Assembly (NCBI GenBank): GCA_003516285.1
Contig: DPCK01000076.1
Span: 11,673 to 28,150, forward strand
Direction: 5' to 3'
Length of the DNA: 16,478 nt
Origin: Lutibacter sp.
Lineage (GTDB): Bacteria > Bacteroidota > Bacteroidia > Flavobacteriales > Flavobacteriaceae
Shown: in pieces, positions 1 to 7,884 of the stretch
Position numbering within the stretch: the first letter of the stretch is position 1
Layout: every line of letters begins with the position of its first letter
Notes under the pieces: generated by a model
The model's input: the letters and a program-made list of their open reading frames with translations, nothing else
Databases searched by the model: none
Told to the model about the DNA's origin: nothing
Position numbers and translations under genes: made by a program

Positions 1-810
1 GTTAATCCTAATTATCCATACCAATTGGCCGAATCTCTAGAAAAACAAAATAAACATTCAGAAATGGGGCAGCGTTATTTGGACGCCTATAATTTAGACA
101 CGCTTCATATTAAAAGTATTTTTGGATTGGCGCAATTTTTTAAGTCATTGAAGTTTAAAGACTCTACTTCTTTATTTATTGATAAAGGTTTAAAAATAGA
201 TCCGAATAATTTAAATTTTAATCAGCTAAAAGCCAACGAGTTGTATTTTTTAAAGGATTTTAATGGCGCATTAACCTATTTGAAAAAATTAGACAGTTTA
301 AATTTTAGGTCTGTCCAAATTTATGAAATGTTTGGTATGTGTTATTATAATTTACAAGATTTTGAACTGGCTGAAAAATATTTTAGAAATGCCATAAATC
401 TTGATCCTGATAATTCCCAAATCCTATATCGTTTGGCCAGTTTGTATTATGATAAAAAGGACAATAAAATGGCGACGTTTTATTTACACCGATCAATATC
501 AAGTGTAAAACCAGATATGGATAAACAATACTATTTGCTCGGAATTATTTCAAAAGAAGCGGATAATTTGCCGGCAGCCATTGAAAATTTTGAGAAATCC
601 CACAAAAATAATTATAAGAATTATAAAGCATTATTTGAGTTGGCCGTAACCTCAGATGCCTATTATAAAGATAAAAAAATTGCATTAAAATATTATAAAA
701 GCTATGCTGAAAAATTTAACAGCAACGATATTATAATGACTGCTTTTGTTGAAGGCAGAATCAAAGAAATAAAAAAACAATACTTTATTGAAGGTGAAAT
801 TGTTGACTAA
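1..810 (+). CDS. TPR-repeat protein, 5' end outside the window
   Basis: The reading frame is open from the first base, so the gene begins upstream and 269 codons are visible. A TTG codon at position 25 could be taken for a start, but the frame continues before it (VNPNYPYQLAES), so it is internal. The visible protein is a string of helical tetratricopeptide repeats. The clearest unit reads MFGMCYYNLQDFELAEKYF followed by NAINLDPDN. Similar units follow around LASLYYDKKDNKMATFYL, GIISKEADNLPAAIENF and the YKDKKIALKYYKSY segment. TPR arrays usually serve as protein-protein scaffolds, but the sequence does not show the partner. No signal peptide can be judged because the N-terminus is missing. 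The following lipoprotein gene starts about 40 bp downstream on the same strand, so the two may be co-transcribed. The TPR assignment is firm; the specific role is unknown. Confidence 0.9.
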   Translation, partial: VNPNYPYQLAESLEKQNKHSEMGQRYLDAYNLDTLHIKSIFGLAQFFKSLKFKDSTSLFIDKGLKIDPNNLNFNQLKANELYFLKDFNGALTYLKKLDSLNFRSVQIYEMFGMCYYNLQDFELAEKYFRNAINLDPDNSQILYRLASLYYDKKDNKMATFYLHRSISSVKPDMDKQYYLLGIISKEADNLPAAIENFEKSHKNNYKNYKALFELAVTSDAYYKDKKIALKYYKSYAEKFNSNDIIMTAFVEGRIKEIKKQYFIEGEIVD

Positions 811-849
811 CAGAAAATGTTGTATTTTCACTTTTTGAAATAAACAGTG

Positions 850-1323
850 ATGTTAAAACAATTTTTTACCTTATTAATTTATTCAATTTTGGTGTTGTCC
901 TGTTCTTATATCGAGCAACACACAAAGCGTGAACCCATCCAAAAAATTGATACGATAGTCGATTTTAATTCGGTAGATTCTTATCCGCTTTTCCCAAATT
1001 GCGCTGAAATTCCTTCCAAAGAAAAGCAACAGATTTGCTTCCAAATGGAAATGTCCCAACATATTTATGCTTCTTTAAAGGAATTTGAATTTAGTGTTAC
1101 GGATAGCATTAACGACACTATTTTGGTGAAATTAAAAATTGATTCATTTGGAAAAACAACCTTGTCGAATACTCAAAAATCAGCTAAAATAAGCGAGTTA
1201 ATTCCTCAATTTGACAGCATTGTAAAAGTGAGCCTTCAAAATTTACCAATCTTGCAGCCAGCCATCAAAAGAGCAATGCCTGTAACAACAGAATTTACTT
1301 TGCCAATTGTGTTAAAAAACTAG
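850..1323 (+). CDS. Small lipoprotein with TonB-C-terminal-like domain
   Basis: This 157-residue protein starts best at the ATG at 850; a GTG directly before it at 847 is a possible alternative. It has a hydrophobic leader ending in a lipobox (LVLSC) with the lipid-carrying Cys at residue 18, so it is probably anchored in the envelope. The mature part contains YPLFPNC (45-51) and a second Cys at 63, then a beta-rich stretch (ILVKLKIDSFGKT, about 91-103) and a C-terminal strand (TTEFTLPIVLKN). This order, a Y-P-x-F-P-x-C motif followed by a VxxxIDxxGK-type strand, resembles the C-terminal domain of flavobacterial TonB-like proteins. Here it is attached to a lipid anchor instead of an inner-membrane helix. 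The two Cys residues could form a disulfide. That it binds a TonB-dependent receptor or peptidoglycan is inference. The gene lies just after the TPR gene and ends at the edge of a structured repeat. Confidence 0.75.
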   Translation: MLKQFFTLLIYSILVLSCSYIEQHTKREPIQKIDTIVDFNSVDSYPLFPNCAEIPSKEKQQICFQMEMSQHIYASLKEFEFSVTDSINDTILVKLKIDSFGKTTLSNTQKSAKISELIPQFDSIVKVSLQNLPILQPAIKRAMPVTTEFTLPIVLKN

Positions 1324-1490
1324 GCCCCCCCTAATCCCCAAAGGGGAGGACAGAACGTAAAAAAATGTTAGGTGAACATTTTAGTGAATGTGCCAGCTAG
1401 CGCGTTGGAAAAAATTGAAATTTTTAAAGTTGAAATTTTTTTATAAATATCAAATCAAACTCCCTTTCCTTCGTAAAGGGCGGGGGATAG
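1321..1490. repeat. Structured intergenic repeat with imperfect inverted ends
   Basis: The left end has a run of C, TAATCCCC, AAA and GGGGAGGA, making a small hairpin (TCCCC 1335-1339, GGGGA 1343-1347). The right end, 1460-1490, reads CTCCCTTTCC, TTCGT, AAAGGGCGGGGGATAG; its reverse complement resembles the left end. The ends therefore look like diverged inverted repeats about 30 bp long. Between them is a hairpin with 8-bp arms (AAAATGTT 1362-1369, AACATTTT 1375-1382), then a GC-richer core around CAGCTAGCGCGTTGG and an AT-rich tract. The element runs from the stop codon of the lipoprotein gene to 3 bp before the stop codon of convergent rarA, so it could act as a terminator for both. From memory, similar C-rich and G-rich intergenic blocks are dispersed in flavobacterial genomes. 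Its mobility and copy number cannot be judged from one window. Confidence 0.6.
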
Positions 1491-1493
1491 TAG

Positions 1494-2768
1494 TTAATAA
1501 CCATATTTACCCTTCCACAATTTCTTCAAAAAATCCCTGATGATATTTTCGCGTGCATTGTTGCCGGGTTCGTATATTTTGGTGTTTTTTATTTCATCGG
1601 GCAAAAATTCCTGCTCGGCAAAATTGTTTTCAAAACTGTGCGCATATTTGTAGTTTTTGCCGTAATCCAATTCTTTCATCAGCTTGGTTGGCGCATTTCT
1701 TAAATGCAGCGGCACCGATAAATCACCGGTTTCCTTTACAATGGTTTGCGCTTTTCCAATGGCTTCATAAGATGCGTTGCTTTTTGCCGAACTCGCCAAA
1801 TAAACGGCGCACTGGCTCAATATAATTCGTGATTCCGGAAAACCGATAATATTCACCGCCTGAAACGTGTTATTTGCCAAAATCAACGCAGTCGGATTCG
1901 CATTTCCTATGTCTTCCGAAGCCAAAATCAGCATTCTTCGCGCAATAAATTTTGCGTCTTCGCCGCCTTCAATCATACGTGCAAGCCAGTAAACAGCGGC
2001 ATTTGGATCACTTCCACGGATAGATTTTATAAAAGCCGAAACAATGTCATAATGCTGTTCGCCGGCTTTGTCGTACAACACCGTATTTTTTTGAATTTTC
2101 GAAAGCACCAAGTCGTTTGTGATTCTAATCGGCTCTTTTTCGGTGTTTACCACCAACTCAAAAATGTTTAATAATTTTCGCGCATCTCCTCCTGAAACCC
2201 GCAACAAAGCTTCGGTTTCTTCAACAATAATATTTTTTTTGGAAATATAAGCGTCCTCTTTTAAGGCGCGTTGTAACAAATCTTCCAAATCTTTTTTACT
2301 GAAAGAGTTCAAAACATACACCTGACAACGCGACAATAATGCGGGAATCACCTCAAAACTCGGGTTTTCGGTGGTTGCGCCAATCAACGTAACCCAGCCT
2401 TTTTCCACCGCGCCCAGCAACGAATCTTGTTGCGATTTGCTAAAACGGTGAATCTCATCAATAAATAAAATAGGGCTTTTGTCGGTAAACAAACCGCCGC
2501 CCTGCTTGGCTTTGTCAATAATATCGCGTACATCTTTAACGCCCGAACTAATGGCACTCAACGTATAAAAAGGCCGTTTCGATTCTTTTGCAATGATATT
2601 GGCAAGCGTGGTTTTCCCAATTCCCGGCGGTCCCCAAAAAATTAACGAAGGAATAATGCCGCGTTTTATATGTTCGGTCAACGCACCATTTTTTCCCACC
2701 AAATGTTGTTGGCTAATGTAATCATCCAAGGTTTTCGGACGTATGCGTTCGGCTAAAGGTTCATTCAT
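1494..2768 (-). CDS. rarA: Replication-associated recombination protein RarA (MgsA)
   Basis: This 424-residue AAA+ ATPase has the full length of the bacterial RarA/MgsA family, relatives of clamp-loader subunits and eukaryotic WRNIP1 that act at stalled replication forks. The N-terminus (PLAERIRPKTLDDYISQQHL) is typical. Walker A is GPPGIGKT (46-53), Walker B is LFIDEI (101-106), sensor 1 is GATTEN (130-135), the probable arginine finger is in LLSRCQ (Arg147), and sensor 2 is in GGDARKLLN (193-201). The C-terminal half carries the tetramerisation domain, including the SEDIGNANPTAL segment, and ends KLWKGKYGY. The ATG start at 2768 gives a complete family N-terminus. Nothing is missing or unusual. 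The gene is a stand-alone minus-strand unit convergent with the lipoprotein gene and divergent from the rhomboid gene. Confidence 0.96.
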   Translation of the reverse strand: MNEPLAERIRPKTLDDYISQQHLVGKNGALTEHIKRGIIPSLIFWGPPGIGKTTLANIIAKESKRPFYTLSAISSGVKDVRDIIDKAKQGGGLFTDKSPILFIDEIHRFSKSQQDSLLGAVEKGWVTLIGATTENPSFEVIPALLSRCQVYVLNSFSKKDLEDLLQRALKEDAYISKKNIIVEETEALLRVSGGDARKLLNIFELVVNTEKEPIRITNDLVLSKIQKNTVLYDKAGEQHYDIVSAFIKSIRGSDPNAAVYWLARMIEGGEDAKFIARRMLILASEDIGNANPTALILANNTFQAVNIIGFPESRIILSQCAVYLASSAKSNASYEAIGKAQTIVKETGDLSVPLHLRNAPTKLMKELDYGKNYKYAHSFENNFAEQEFLPDEIKNTKIYEPGNNARENIIRDFLKKLWKGKYGY

Positions 2769-2871
2769 ACCGTAAAAATAAGCATAAAAATTTGTTGGGC
2801 ATTACACTGCATTACATTTGTGTCGGGCTATTCGTTAAATCTTTTTTATGAAAAATAAAAAAGGAGAAGTC

Positions 2872-2893
2872 TATCCTGAGCGCAGTCGAAGGG
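2872..2893. repeat. Short dispersed repeat (TATCCTGAGCGCAGTCGAAG type)
   Basis: This short block lies in the 218-bp gap between the divergent rarA and rhomboid genes. It contains CCTGAGCGCAGTCGAAGG, including an imperfect palindrome (CTG-AGCG-CAG). From memory, close variants of this sequence and its complement CCTTCGACTGCGCTCAGG occur many times between genes in Bacteroidota and some other bacteria. It is more GC-rich than its surroundings. No second copy is present in this window, so the repeat status rests on recognition. I see no clear promoter or gene in the rest of the gap. Confidence 0.55.
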
Positions 2894-2986
2894 CTGCTAT
2901 CTCTAATGCAAAAATAATTTGTTTAAAGCACACCATTTAGTGGCAAAATTTTAATAAATTCAACCATTCCTAATTTAAATTTTTTA

Positions 2987-3679
2987 ATGTCAAAAAGTAA
3001 ATCCATATTCTCTAAAAAATTTATCATCATTCCTGTTATTTCCGTTTTTTTAATTTGGCTGGTGTATTACTTGGAAATAAAATATAAAACCAATTTTAAC
3101 GATTATGGCATTTACCCGCAAACATTAACCGGTTTGCGCGGTATCATTTTTTCGCCGTTTTTACACAGCAGTTTTGAACATTTGTTTAGCAATTCCATTC
3201 CTTTGTTGGTAATGCTGGCCAGTTTGTATTATTTTTATGAAGGTATCGCCACAAAAGTATTGTTGTGGGGAATTTTTTTAACTGGATTTTTAACCTGGTC
3301 TTTTGCACGACCTTCCTATCATATTGGTGCCAGCGGCGTGGTTTATTTTTTGGTAAGTTTTATTTTTTTTAGCGGCGTTTTCCGTAAATATTATCGTTTG
3401 GCGGCAGTTTCATTAATTGTCGTTTTTTTATACGGAAGCACGGTTTGGTATATTTTTCCCGTGGAAGAAAAAATTTCCTGGGAAGGACATTTATCGGGAT
3501 TTTTAGTCGGATTTATTTTTGCTTATATTTCAAGGAAAAATGGCCCGCAACCTGAAAAATTTGTCTTTTCCCACAACCCGGAATTTGACGAACTATTTGA
3601 TGAGCACGGAAATTTTGCGCCACCAAAAGAAAAGGAAGTATCTGAAATAAACGAAGAGCCAAAAAATCCCGTGGCGTAA
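2987..3679 (+). CDS. Rhomboid family intramembrane serine protease
   Basis: This 230-residue membrane protein has six or so hydrophobic segments starting at about residue 11. Rhomboids cleave transmembrane helices of substrate proteins within the membrane using a Ser-His dyad. Both residues are visible: Ser116 in GASG (114-117) and His168 in WEGHLSG. The oxyanion-side motif is also present, with His60, His65 and Asn69 in the HSSFEHLFSNS segment of the second helix. The protease is therefore predicted to be active. A hydrophilic, charged C-terminal tail follows the last helix (from about residue 182, rich in E, P and K) and is probably cytoplasmic. The ATG start is preceded by an AT-rich leader without a Shine-Dalgarno sequence. 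The substrate is unknown. The downstream NTF2-like gene is on the same strand 85 bp away, but a shared function is not evident. Confidence 0.93.
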   Translation: MSKSKSIFSKKFIIIPVISVFLIWLVYYLEIKYKTNFNDYGIYPQTLTGLRGIIFSPFLHSSFEHLFSNSIPLLVMLASLYYFYEGIATKVLLWGIFLTGFLTWSFARPSYHIGASGVVYFLVSFIFFSGVFRKYYRLAAVSLIVVFLYGSTVWYIFPVEEKISWEGHLSGFLVGFIFAYISRKNGPQPEKFVFSHNPEFDELFDEHGNFAPPKEKEVSEINEEPKNPVA

Positions 3680-3764
3680 TATTTATAAATTAATTTATGA
3701 AAAAAGTTTGTAATCCTTTTAAACTATTAGCAATTAACGAATATTAAAAGCAAATAATAAAAAT

Positions 3765-4175
3765 ATGAACGCATCTTTAAAAAACTGGCACCAATTTTTG
3801 GAAACCAAAAATCCTAAAATATTGGACGAACTTTTGTCAGATGAGGTGATTTTTTATTCACCCATTGTTTGGGCTCCACAGGAAGGAAAGCAAATTACCA
3901 AATTGTATTTAATGGCGGCATTGGAAGTTTTCGGTGGTGAAAATGCTGATTTTAAGTACGTGAATCAGGTAATCGACAACAATCAATTTATCTTAGAATT
4001 TACCACAATAATTGATGGTGTAACAGTAAACGGCGTTGATATGATTGCCGTAAATGATGAAGGTAAAATCATCAGTTTCAAAGTGATGGTTCGACCGCTG
4101 AAAGCCATCACTAAAGTGCACGAAAAAATGGGAGAAATGCTTGAGAAGCTAAAACATCAGAAGGGAAAACCCTAA
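3765..4175 (+). CDS. NTF2/SnoaL-like fold protein
   Basis: This 136-residue soluble protein has the pattern of the NTF2-like (SnoaL) superfamily. An N-terminal helix (NWHQFLETKNPKILDELLSDE) leads into a strand (VIFYSPIVWAPQEGK). A second helix pair follows, then long curved strands (FILEFTTIIDGVTVNGVDMIAV and KIISFKVMVRP). The fold makes a cone-shaped pocket used by isomerases, hydratases and binding proteins, so the fold alone does not give the reaction. No secretion signal is present and the protein is probably cytoplasmic. The C-terminal helix is charged (KVHEKMGEMLEKLK). The gene lies between rhomboid and the 3' end of icmF, which is on the opposite strand, so it may be a single-gene unit. 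The following 107-bp gap shows only AT-rich sequence with a small repeat of AAACTTGAAA. Confidence 0.8.
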   Translation: MNASLKNWHQFLETKNPKILDELLSDEVIFYSPIVWAPQEGKQITKLYLMAALEVFGGENADFKYVNQVIDNNQFILEFTTIIDGVTVNGVDMIAVNDEGKIISFKVMVRPLKAITKVHEKMGEMLEKLKHQKGKP

Positions 4176-4282
4176 ATATCTTGCCACTATTGCTAAAGTT
4201 TTACTATATTAAACTCGGTCAACGTTATTTAGCATCGACAATTGACAAACTTGAAAAATGAAACTTGAAACAGCCAAAAAAC

Positions 4283-7200
4283 CTACATATTTCTCCTGTA
4301 CTGTCCGCCAACTTCAAATAAAGCGTCTGTAATTTGTCCGATAGAACACACTTTGCAGGCTTCCATTAATTGCTCAAAAATATTTTCGTTATTCACGGCT
4401 TTTTGTCTTAACAAGGCAATATGTTCTTTTACTGCGGAAGCATTTGCTTTGTTTAAATTTTCAACCACCGTGATTTGATATTGTTTTTCTTTTTCGGTGG
4501 CTCTGATAACTTCTTGGGGCAATACAGTTGGCGAACCTTTGCTGCTTAAAAACGTGTTTACGCCAATAATCGGAAATTCACCATTGTGTTTTAAGGTTTC
4601 GTAATATAAGCTTTCTTCCTGAATTTTACTGCGTTGGTACATGGTTTCCATCGCACCTAAAACGCCACCGCGCTCTGTAATTCTGTCAAATTCGGCATAA
4701 ATGGCTTCTTCCACCAAATCGGTCAATTCTTCAATAATAAAGGAACCCTGAATCGGATTTTCATTTTTGGTCAATCCCAATTCTTTGTTGATAATCAACT
4801 GAATGGCCATAGCTCGACGCACACTTTCTTCGGTTGGCGTTGTAATCGCTTCATCATAAGCGTTGGTGTGCAAACTGTTGCAATTGTCGTAAATAGCATA
4901 CAAAGCCTGCAAGGTTGTGCGGATATCATTAAAGTCAATTTCCTGTGCATGCAAACTCCTTCCAGAAGTTTGAATATGATATTTCAGCATTTGCGCTCTT
5001 GCGTTGGCACCATATTTTTCTTTCATGGCTTTCGCCCAAATTTTACGGGCAACCCTTCCAATTACTGCATATTCCGGATCAACGCCGTTGGAAAAGAAGA
5101 AGGATAAATTTGGTCCAAATTCATTGATGTCCATACCTCTCGACAAATAGTATTCCACATAAGTAAATCCATTTGCCAAGGTAAATGCCAATTGCGAAAT
5201 TGGATTGGCACCGGCTTCTGCAATATGATATCCGGAAATGGAAACCGAATAAAAATTGATAATGTTGTTGGTGATAAAATATTCCTGTACGTCACCCATC
5301 AAACGCAAAGCAAATTCTGTAGAAAAAATACAGGTATTTTGCGCCTGGTCTTCTTTTAAAATATCAGCTTGCACCGTTCCTCTAACTTTAGAAATGGTAT
5401 CTGTTTTAATTTTTTTATAAATATCAAGCGGTAAAACTTCATCTCCGGTAACTCCCAATAAGCGTAAACCCAAACCGTTATTTCCTTCCGGCAATTCGCC
5501 TTGATATTGCGGACGCGCAACACCTTTTTTCTTATAAATGGCGTTTATTTTTTCTTCAGTTTCCTTTTCAAGTCCGTTTTTTGTGATGTATTTCTCACAT
5601 TCCTGGTCTATCGCGGCATTCATAAAAAATGCCAGCATCATAGGTGCCGGACCGTTAATTGTCATAGAAACGGAAGTCATTGCATTGGTCAAATCGAACC
5701 CGGAATACAATTTTTTTGCATCGTCTAAGCAACAAACTGAAACGCCTGCATTTCCTATTTTTCCATAAATATCGGGACGAATATCGGGGTCATTTCCGTA
5801 TAAAGTCACGGAATCAAATGCAGTGGACAAACGTTTTGCCGGAAGTCCTAAACTCACGTAATGAAAACGTCGGTTCGTTCGCTCCGGTCCGCCTTCGCCC
5901 GCAAACATTCTTGCAGGATCTTCGCCTGTTCTTTTGAATGGAAAAAGTCCTGCGGTATAAGGAAATTCACCAGGAACATTTTCTTCTAAAGTCCACAACA
6001 ACAAATCGCCCCAAGCCTCGTATTTTGGAAGGGAAATTTTTGGAATTTGCGTGTGCGATAAAGATTCGCTGTGTGTTTTGATGCTTAATTCTTTTCCGCG
6101 AACATTAAAAGTAAAGACTTCATTTTTATAGGATTGTTTTTTGATTTCCCAATTTAAAATAATTTCCCAGTTGTACGGATTTAAATCCATTTTTACGCGG
6201 GCAAATTCCTTGAACAACAGCGATAAAAATAGTTTAGCGTCGTCATTCTGAACTTGTTTCAGAATGTGCTCCTCATTTATTCCAATTTTACTAAGATGAG
6301 GTTGATTGGTTTCATTCGAAATATTGGCAACAGAACAAATCGTTTTATAAATCCCAAACAACTTTTGTGCAACTTCTTTTTGTGTTTTTGCTTTTTTATT
6401 GTAAGACCTGTTATTTTCAGTGATTTCCGACAAATAACGCACGCGGTTTGGCGGAATAATATATTGCTTTTCGCTTATTTTATCAGAAATTTCAAAAGTG
6501 CTTTTAAAATGCGTGCCTGTTTTTTCGTTAATTTTTTTGATGAGAACCTGATACAATTCATTGGTTCCAGGATCGTTGAACTGGGAAGCGATAGAACCGT
6601 AAACCGGCATTGAATCTACGCTGTTATCCCACAAATTATGGTTGCGTTGGTATTGTTTTTTCACGTCACGCAAGGCATCCAAAGCACCGCGTTTGTCGAA
6701 TTTATTCAGCGCAATAACATCGGCAAAATCGATCATATCAATTTTTTCCAATTGCGTTGCGGCCCCATATTCTGGCGTCATCACATATAAAGAAACATCG
6801 GAATGGTCTAAAATTTCGGTATCACTTTGCCCAATTCCCGAAGTTTCTAAAATCACCATATCAAAATTGGCAACTTTTAAAATGTCAACGGCAATGCTCA
6901 CGTGTTTAGACAAGGCTAAATTGGATTGGCGTGTAGCCAGGGAACGCATATAAACACGTTCGTTTTTTATGGAGTTCATTCTAATCCGGTCGCCCAATAA
7001 AGCGCCGCCCGTTTTCCTTTTTGAAGGATCGACCGAAACAATGGCGATTGTTTTTTTGGGAAAATCTATTAAATACCTTCTCACCAATTCATCCACCAAA
7101 GACGATTTTCCTGAACCGCCGGTGCCTGTAATTCCCAAAACCGGCGTTTCCGATTTTTTTGCTGCTTTTTTAATTTCATTGATGAAATCGGTATGCTTAT

Positions 7201-7732
7201 CTGAGAAATTTTCAGCGGCAGAAATGGCTATCGCCAATTGCATCGGATTTTTCCCCGCCAAATCGGCTGCTGAAAAATCAACAATTTCACCCGTTGGAAA
7301 ATCGCATTTCTGTATCATATCATTTATCATTCCCTGCAAACCCATGCTTCTGCCATCATCAGGGGAATAAATTTGTGTAATACCGTACTCGGTCAATTCT
7401 TTAACTTCTTCCGGAAGAATTACACCACCGCCGCCACCAAATATTTTAATTTGCGGGGCGCCTTTTTCCTGAAGTAAATCGTACATATATTTAAAATATT
7501 CTATATGTCCGCCCTGATAGGAAGTCATTGCAATTGCATTCGCATCTTCTTCAATGGCACAATTAACCACTTCTGCCACGCTTCTGTCGTGTCCTAAGTG
7601 AATCACTTCAACGCCGGTAGCCTGAATAATTCTTCGCATAATATTAATCGCGGCATCGTGACCGTCAAAAAGACTAGCGGCTGTAACTATTCGAACTTTA
7701 TTTTTTGGTTTATAAGGTGTAATTGTATCCAT
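4283..7732 (-). CDS. icmF: Fused isobutyryl-CoA mutase IcmF (B12-dependent)
   Basis: This 1149-residue fusion enzyme uses adenosylcobalamin to interconvert isobutyryl-CoA and n-butyryl-CoA. Its built-in G-protein acts as a chaperone for cofactor loading. The N-terminal B12 domain carries SLFDGHDAA, with His25 as the cobalt ligand. The GTPase domain has Walker A GTGGSGKS (203-210), DPSKRKTGG (235-243), ETSGIGQSD (296-304) and NKFD (343-346). The mutase barrel starts near residue 570 (PKYEAWGDLLLW) and holds SGYH (833-836). Two substrate-pocket positions match IcmF and not methylmalonyl-CoA mutase: GLFPF (Phe597/599) in place of the usual Tyr region, and Gln798 in KEDQAQNT where methylmalonyl-CoA mutase has the carboxylate-binding Arg. 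I chose the ATG at 7732; an upstream in-frame TTG at 7756 adds eight residues unlike the family. Residues 489-498 (HILKQVQNDD) are encoded by an inserted palindromic repeat. No partner acyl-CoA genes are nearby. Confidence 0.93.
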   Translation of the reverse strand: MDTITPYKPKNKVRIVTAASLFDGHDAAINIMRRIIQATGVEVIHLGHDRSVAEVVNCAIEEDANAIAMTSYQGGHIEYFKYMYDLLQEKGAPQIKIFGGGGGVILPEEVKELTEYGITQIYSPDDGRSMGLQGMINDMIQKCDFPTGEIVDFSAADLAGKNPMQLAIAISAAENFSDKHTDFINEIKKAAKKSETPVLGITGTGGSGKSSLVDELVRRYLIDFPKKTIAIVSVDPSKRKTGGALLGDRIRMNSIKNERVYMRSLATRQSNLALSKHVSIAVDILKVANFDMVILETSGIGQSDTEILDHSDVSLYVMTPEYGAATQLEKIDMIDFADVIALNKFDKRGALDALRDVKKQYQRNHNLWDNSVDSMPVYGSIASQFNDPGTNELYQVLIKKINEKTGTHFKSTFEISDKISEKQYIIPPNRVRYLSEITENNRSYNKKAKTQKEVAQKLFGIYKTICSVANISNETNQPHLSKIGINEEHILKQVQNDDAKLFLSLLFKEFARVKMDLNPYNWEIILNWEIKKQSYKNEVFTFNVRGKELSIKTHSESLSHTQIPKISLPKYEAWGDLLLWTLEENVPGEFPYTAGLFPFKRTGEDPARMFAGEGGPERTNRRFHYVSLGLPAKRLSTAFDSVTLYGNDPDIRPDIYGKIGNAGVSVCCLDDAKKLYSGFDLTNAMTSVSMTINGPAPMMLAFFMNAAIDQECEKYITKNGLEKETEEKINAIYKKKGVARPQYQGELPEGNNGLGLRLLGVTGDEVLPLDIYKKIKTDTISKVRGTVQADILKEDQAQNTCIFSTEFALRLMGDVQEYFITNNIINFYSVSISGYHIAEAGANPISQLAFTLANGFTYVEYYLSRGMDINEFGPNLSFFFSNGVDPEYAVIGRVARKIWAKAMKEKYGANARAQMLKYHIQTSGRSLHAQEIDFNDIRTTLQALYAIYDNCNSLHTNAYDEAITTPTEESVRRAMAIQLIINKELGLTKNENPIQGSFIIEELTDLVEEAIYAEFDRITERGGVLGAMETMYQRSKIQEESLYYETLKHNGEFPIIGVNTFLSSKGSPTVLPQEVIRATEKEKQYQITVVENLNKANASAVKEHIALLRQKAVNNENIFEQLMEACKVCSIGQITDALFEVGGQYRRNM
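6244..6266. repeat. Palindromic repeat of intergenic type inside icmF
   Basis: The sequence CATTCTGAA, CTTGT, TTCAGAATG forms a perfect inverted repeat with 9-bp arms (6244-6252 and 6258-6266) and a 5-base loop. Together with the neighbouring GTCGT it matches a block, GTCATTCTGAACTTGTTTCAGAAT, which I recall as a widespread repeat usually found between genes in Bacteroidota. Here it lies within icmF in frame and, read on the minus strand, encodes HILKQVQNDD (residues 489-498). The position is the linker between the GTPase domain and the mutase barrel, just before a helix (AKLFLSLLFKEFARVKMDL). The frame is intact on both sides. Confidence 0.75.
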
Positions 7733-7884
7733 TTTATGTTTAATTGTATGCCGCAATTTACAAAAATTTATAAGTATTGTTTAATCGTCGGTTTTCGGGG
7801 TTTTATTTGTAAAATGTTTTTGATGATAAAAATCAAATACAAAATCAAAAAAGCAGCATAAAGCATAAAAAAAGAATAAAAAAG

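Noticed and set aside
4176..4282. Possible small RNA or regulatory repeat in the gap after the NTF2-like gene
   Set aside because: Only an imperfect AAACTTGAAA doublet in AT-rich DNA is visible; no stable hairpin or promoter could be supported.
6254..6613. Plus-strand open frame of 119 codons opposite icmF
   Set aside because: It lies entirely over a strongly supported icmF coding region, its product is composed mostly of Phe, Ile and Asn from antisense codons, and no family motif is visible.
6969..7370. Plus-strand open frame of 133 codons opposite the icmF GTPase domain
   Set aside because: The opposite strand encodes the Walker A and B12 domain residues of IcmF; the antisense product shows no independent coding evidence.
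7646..7670. DGHDAA in the B12 domain of IcmF in place of the textbook DxHxxG motif
   Set aside because: It looked like a damaged cofactor motif, but as I recall this variant is the normal form in IcmF enzymes.
7733..7756. TTG at 7756 as the icmF start
   Set aside because: It would add eight residues before the ATG at 7732, where the usual family N-terminus begins.
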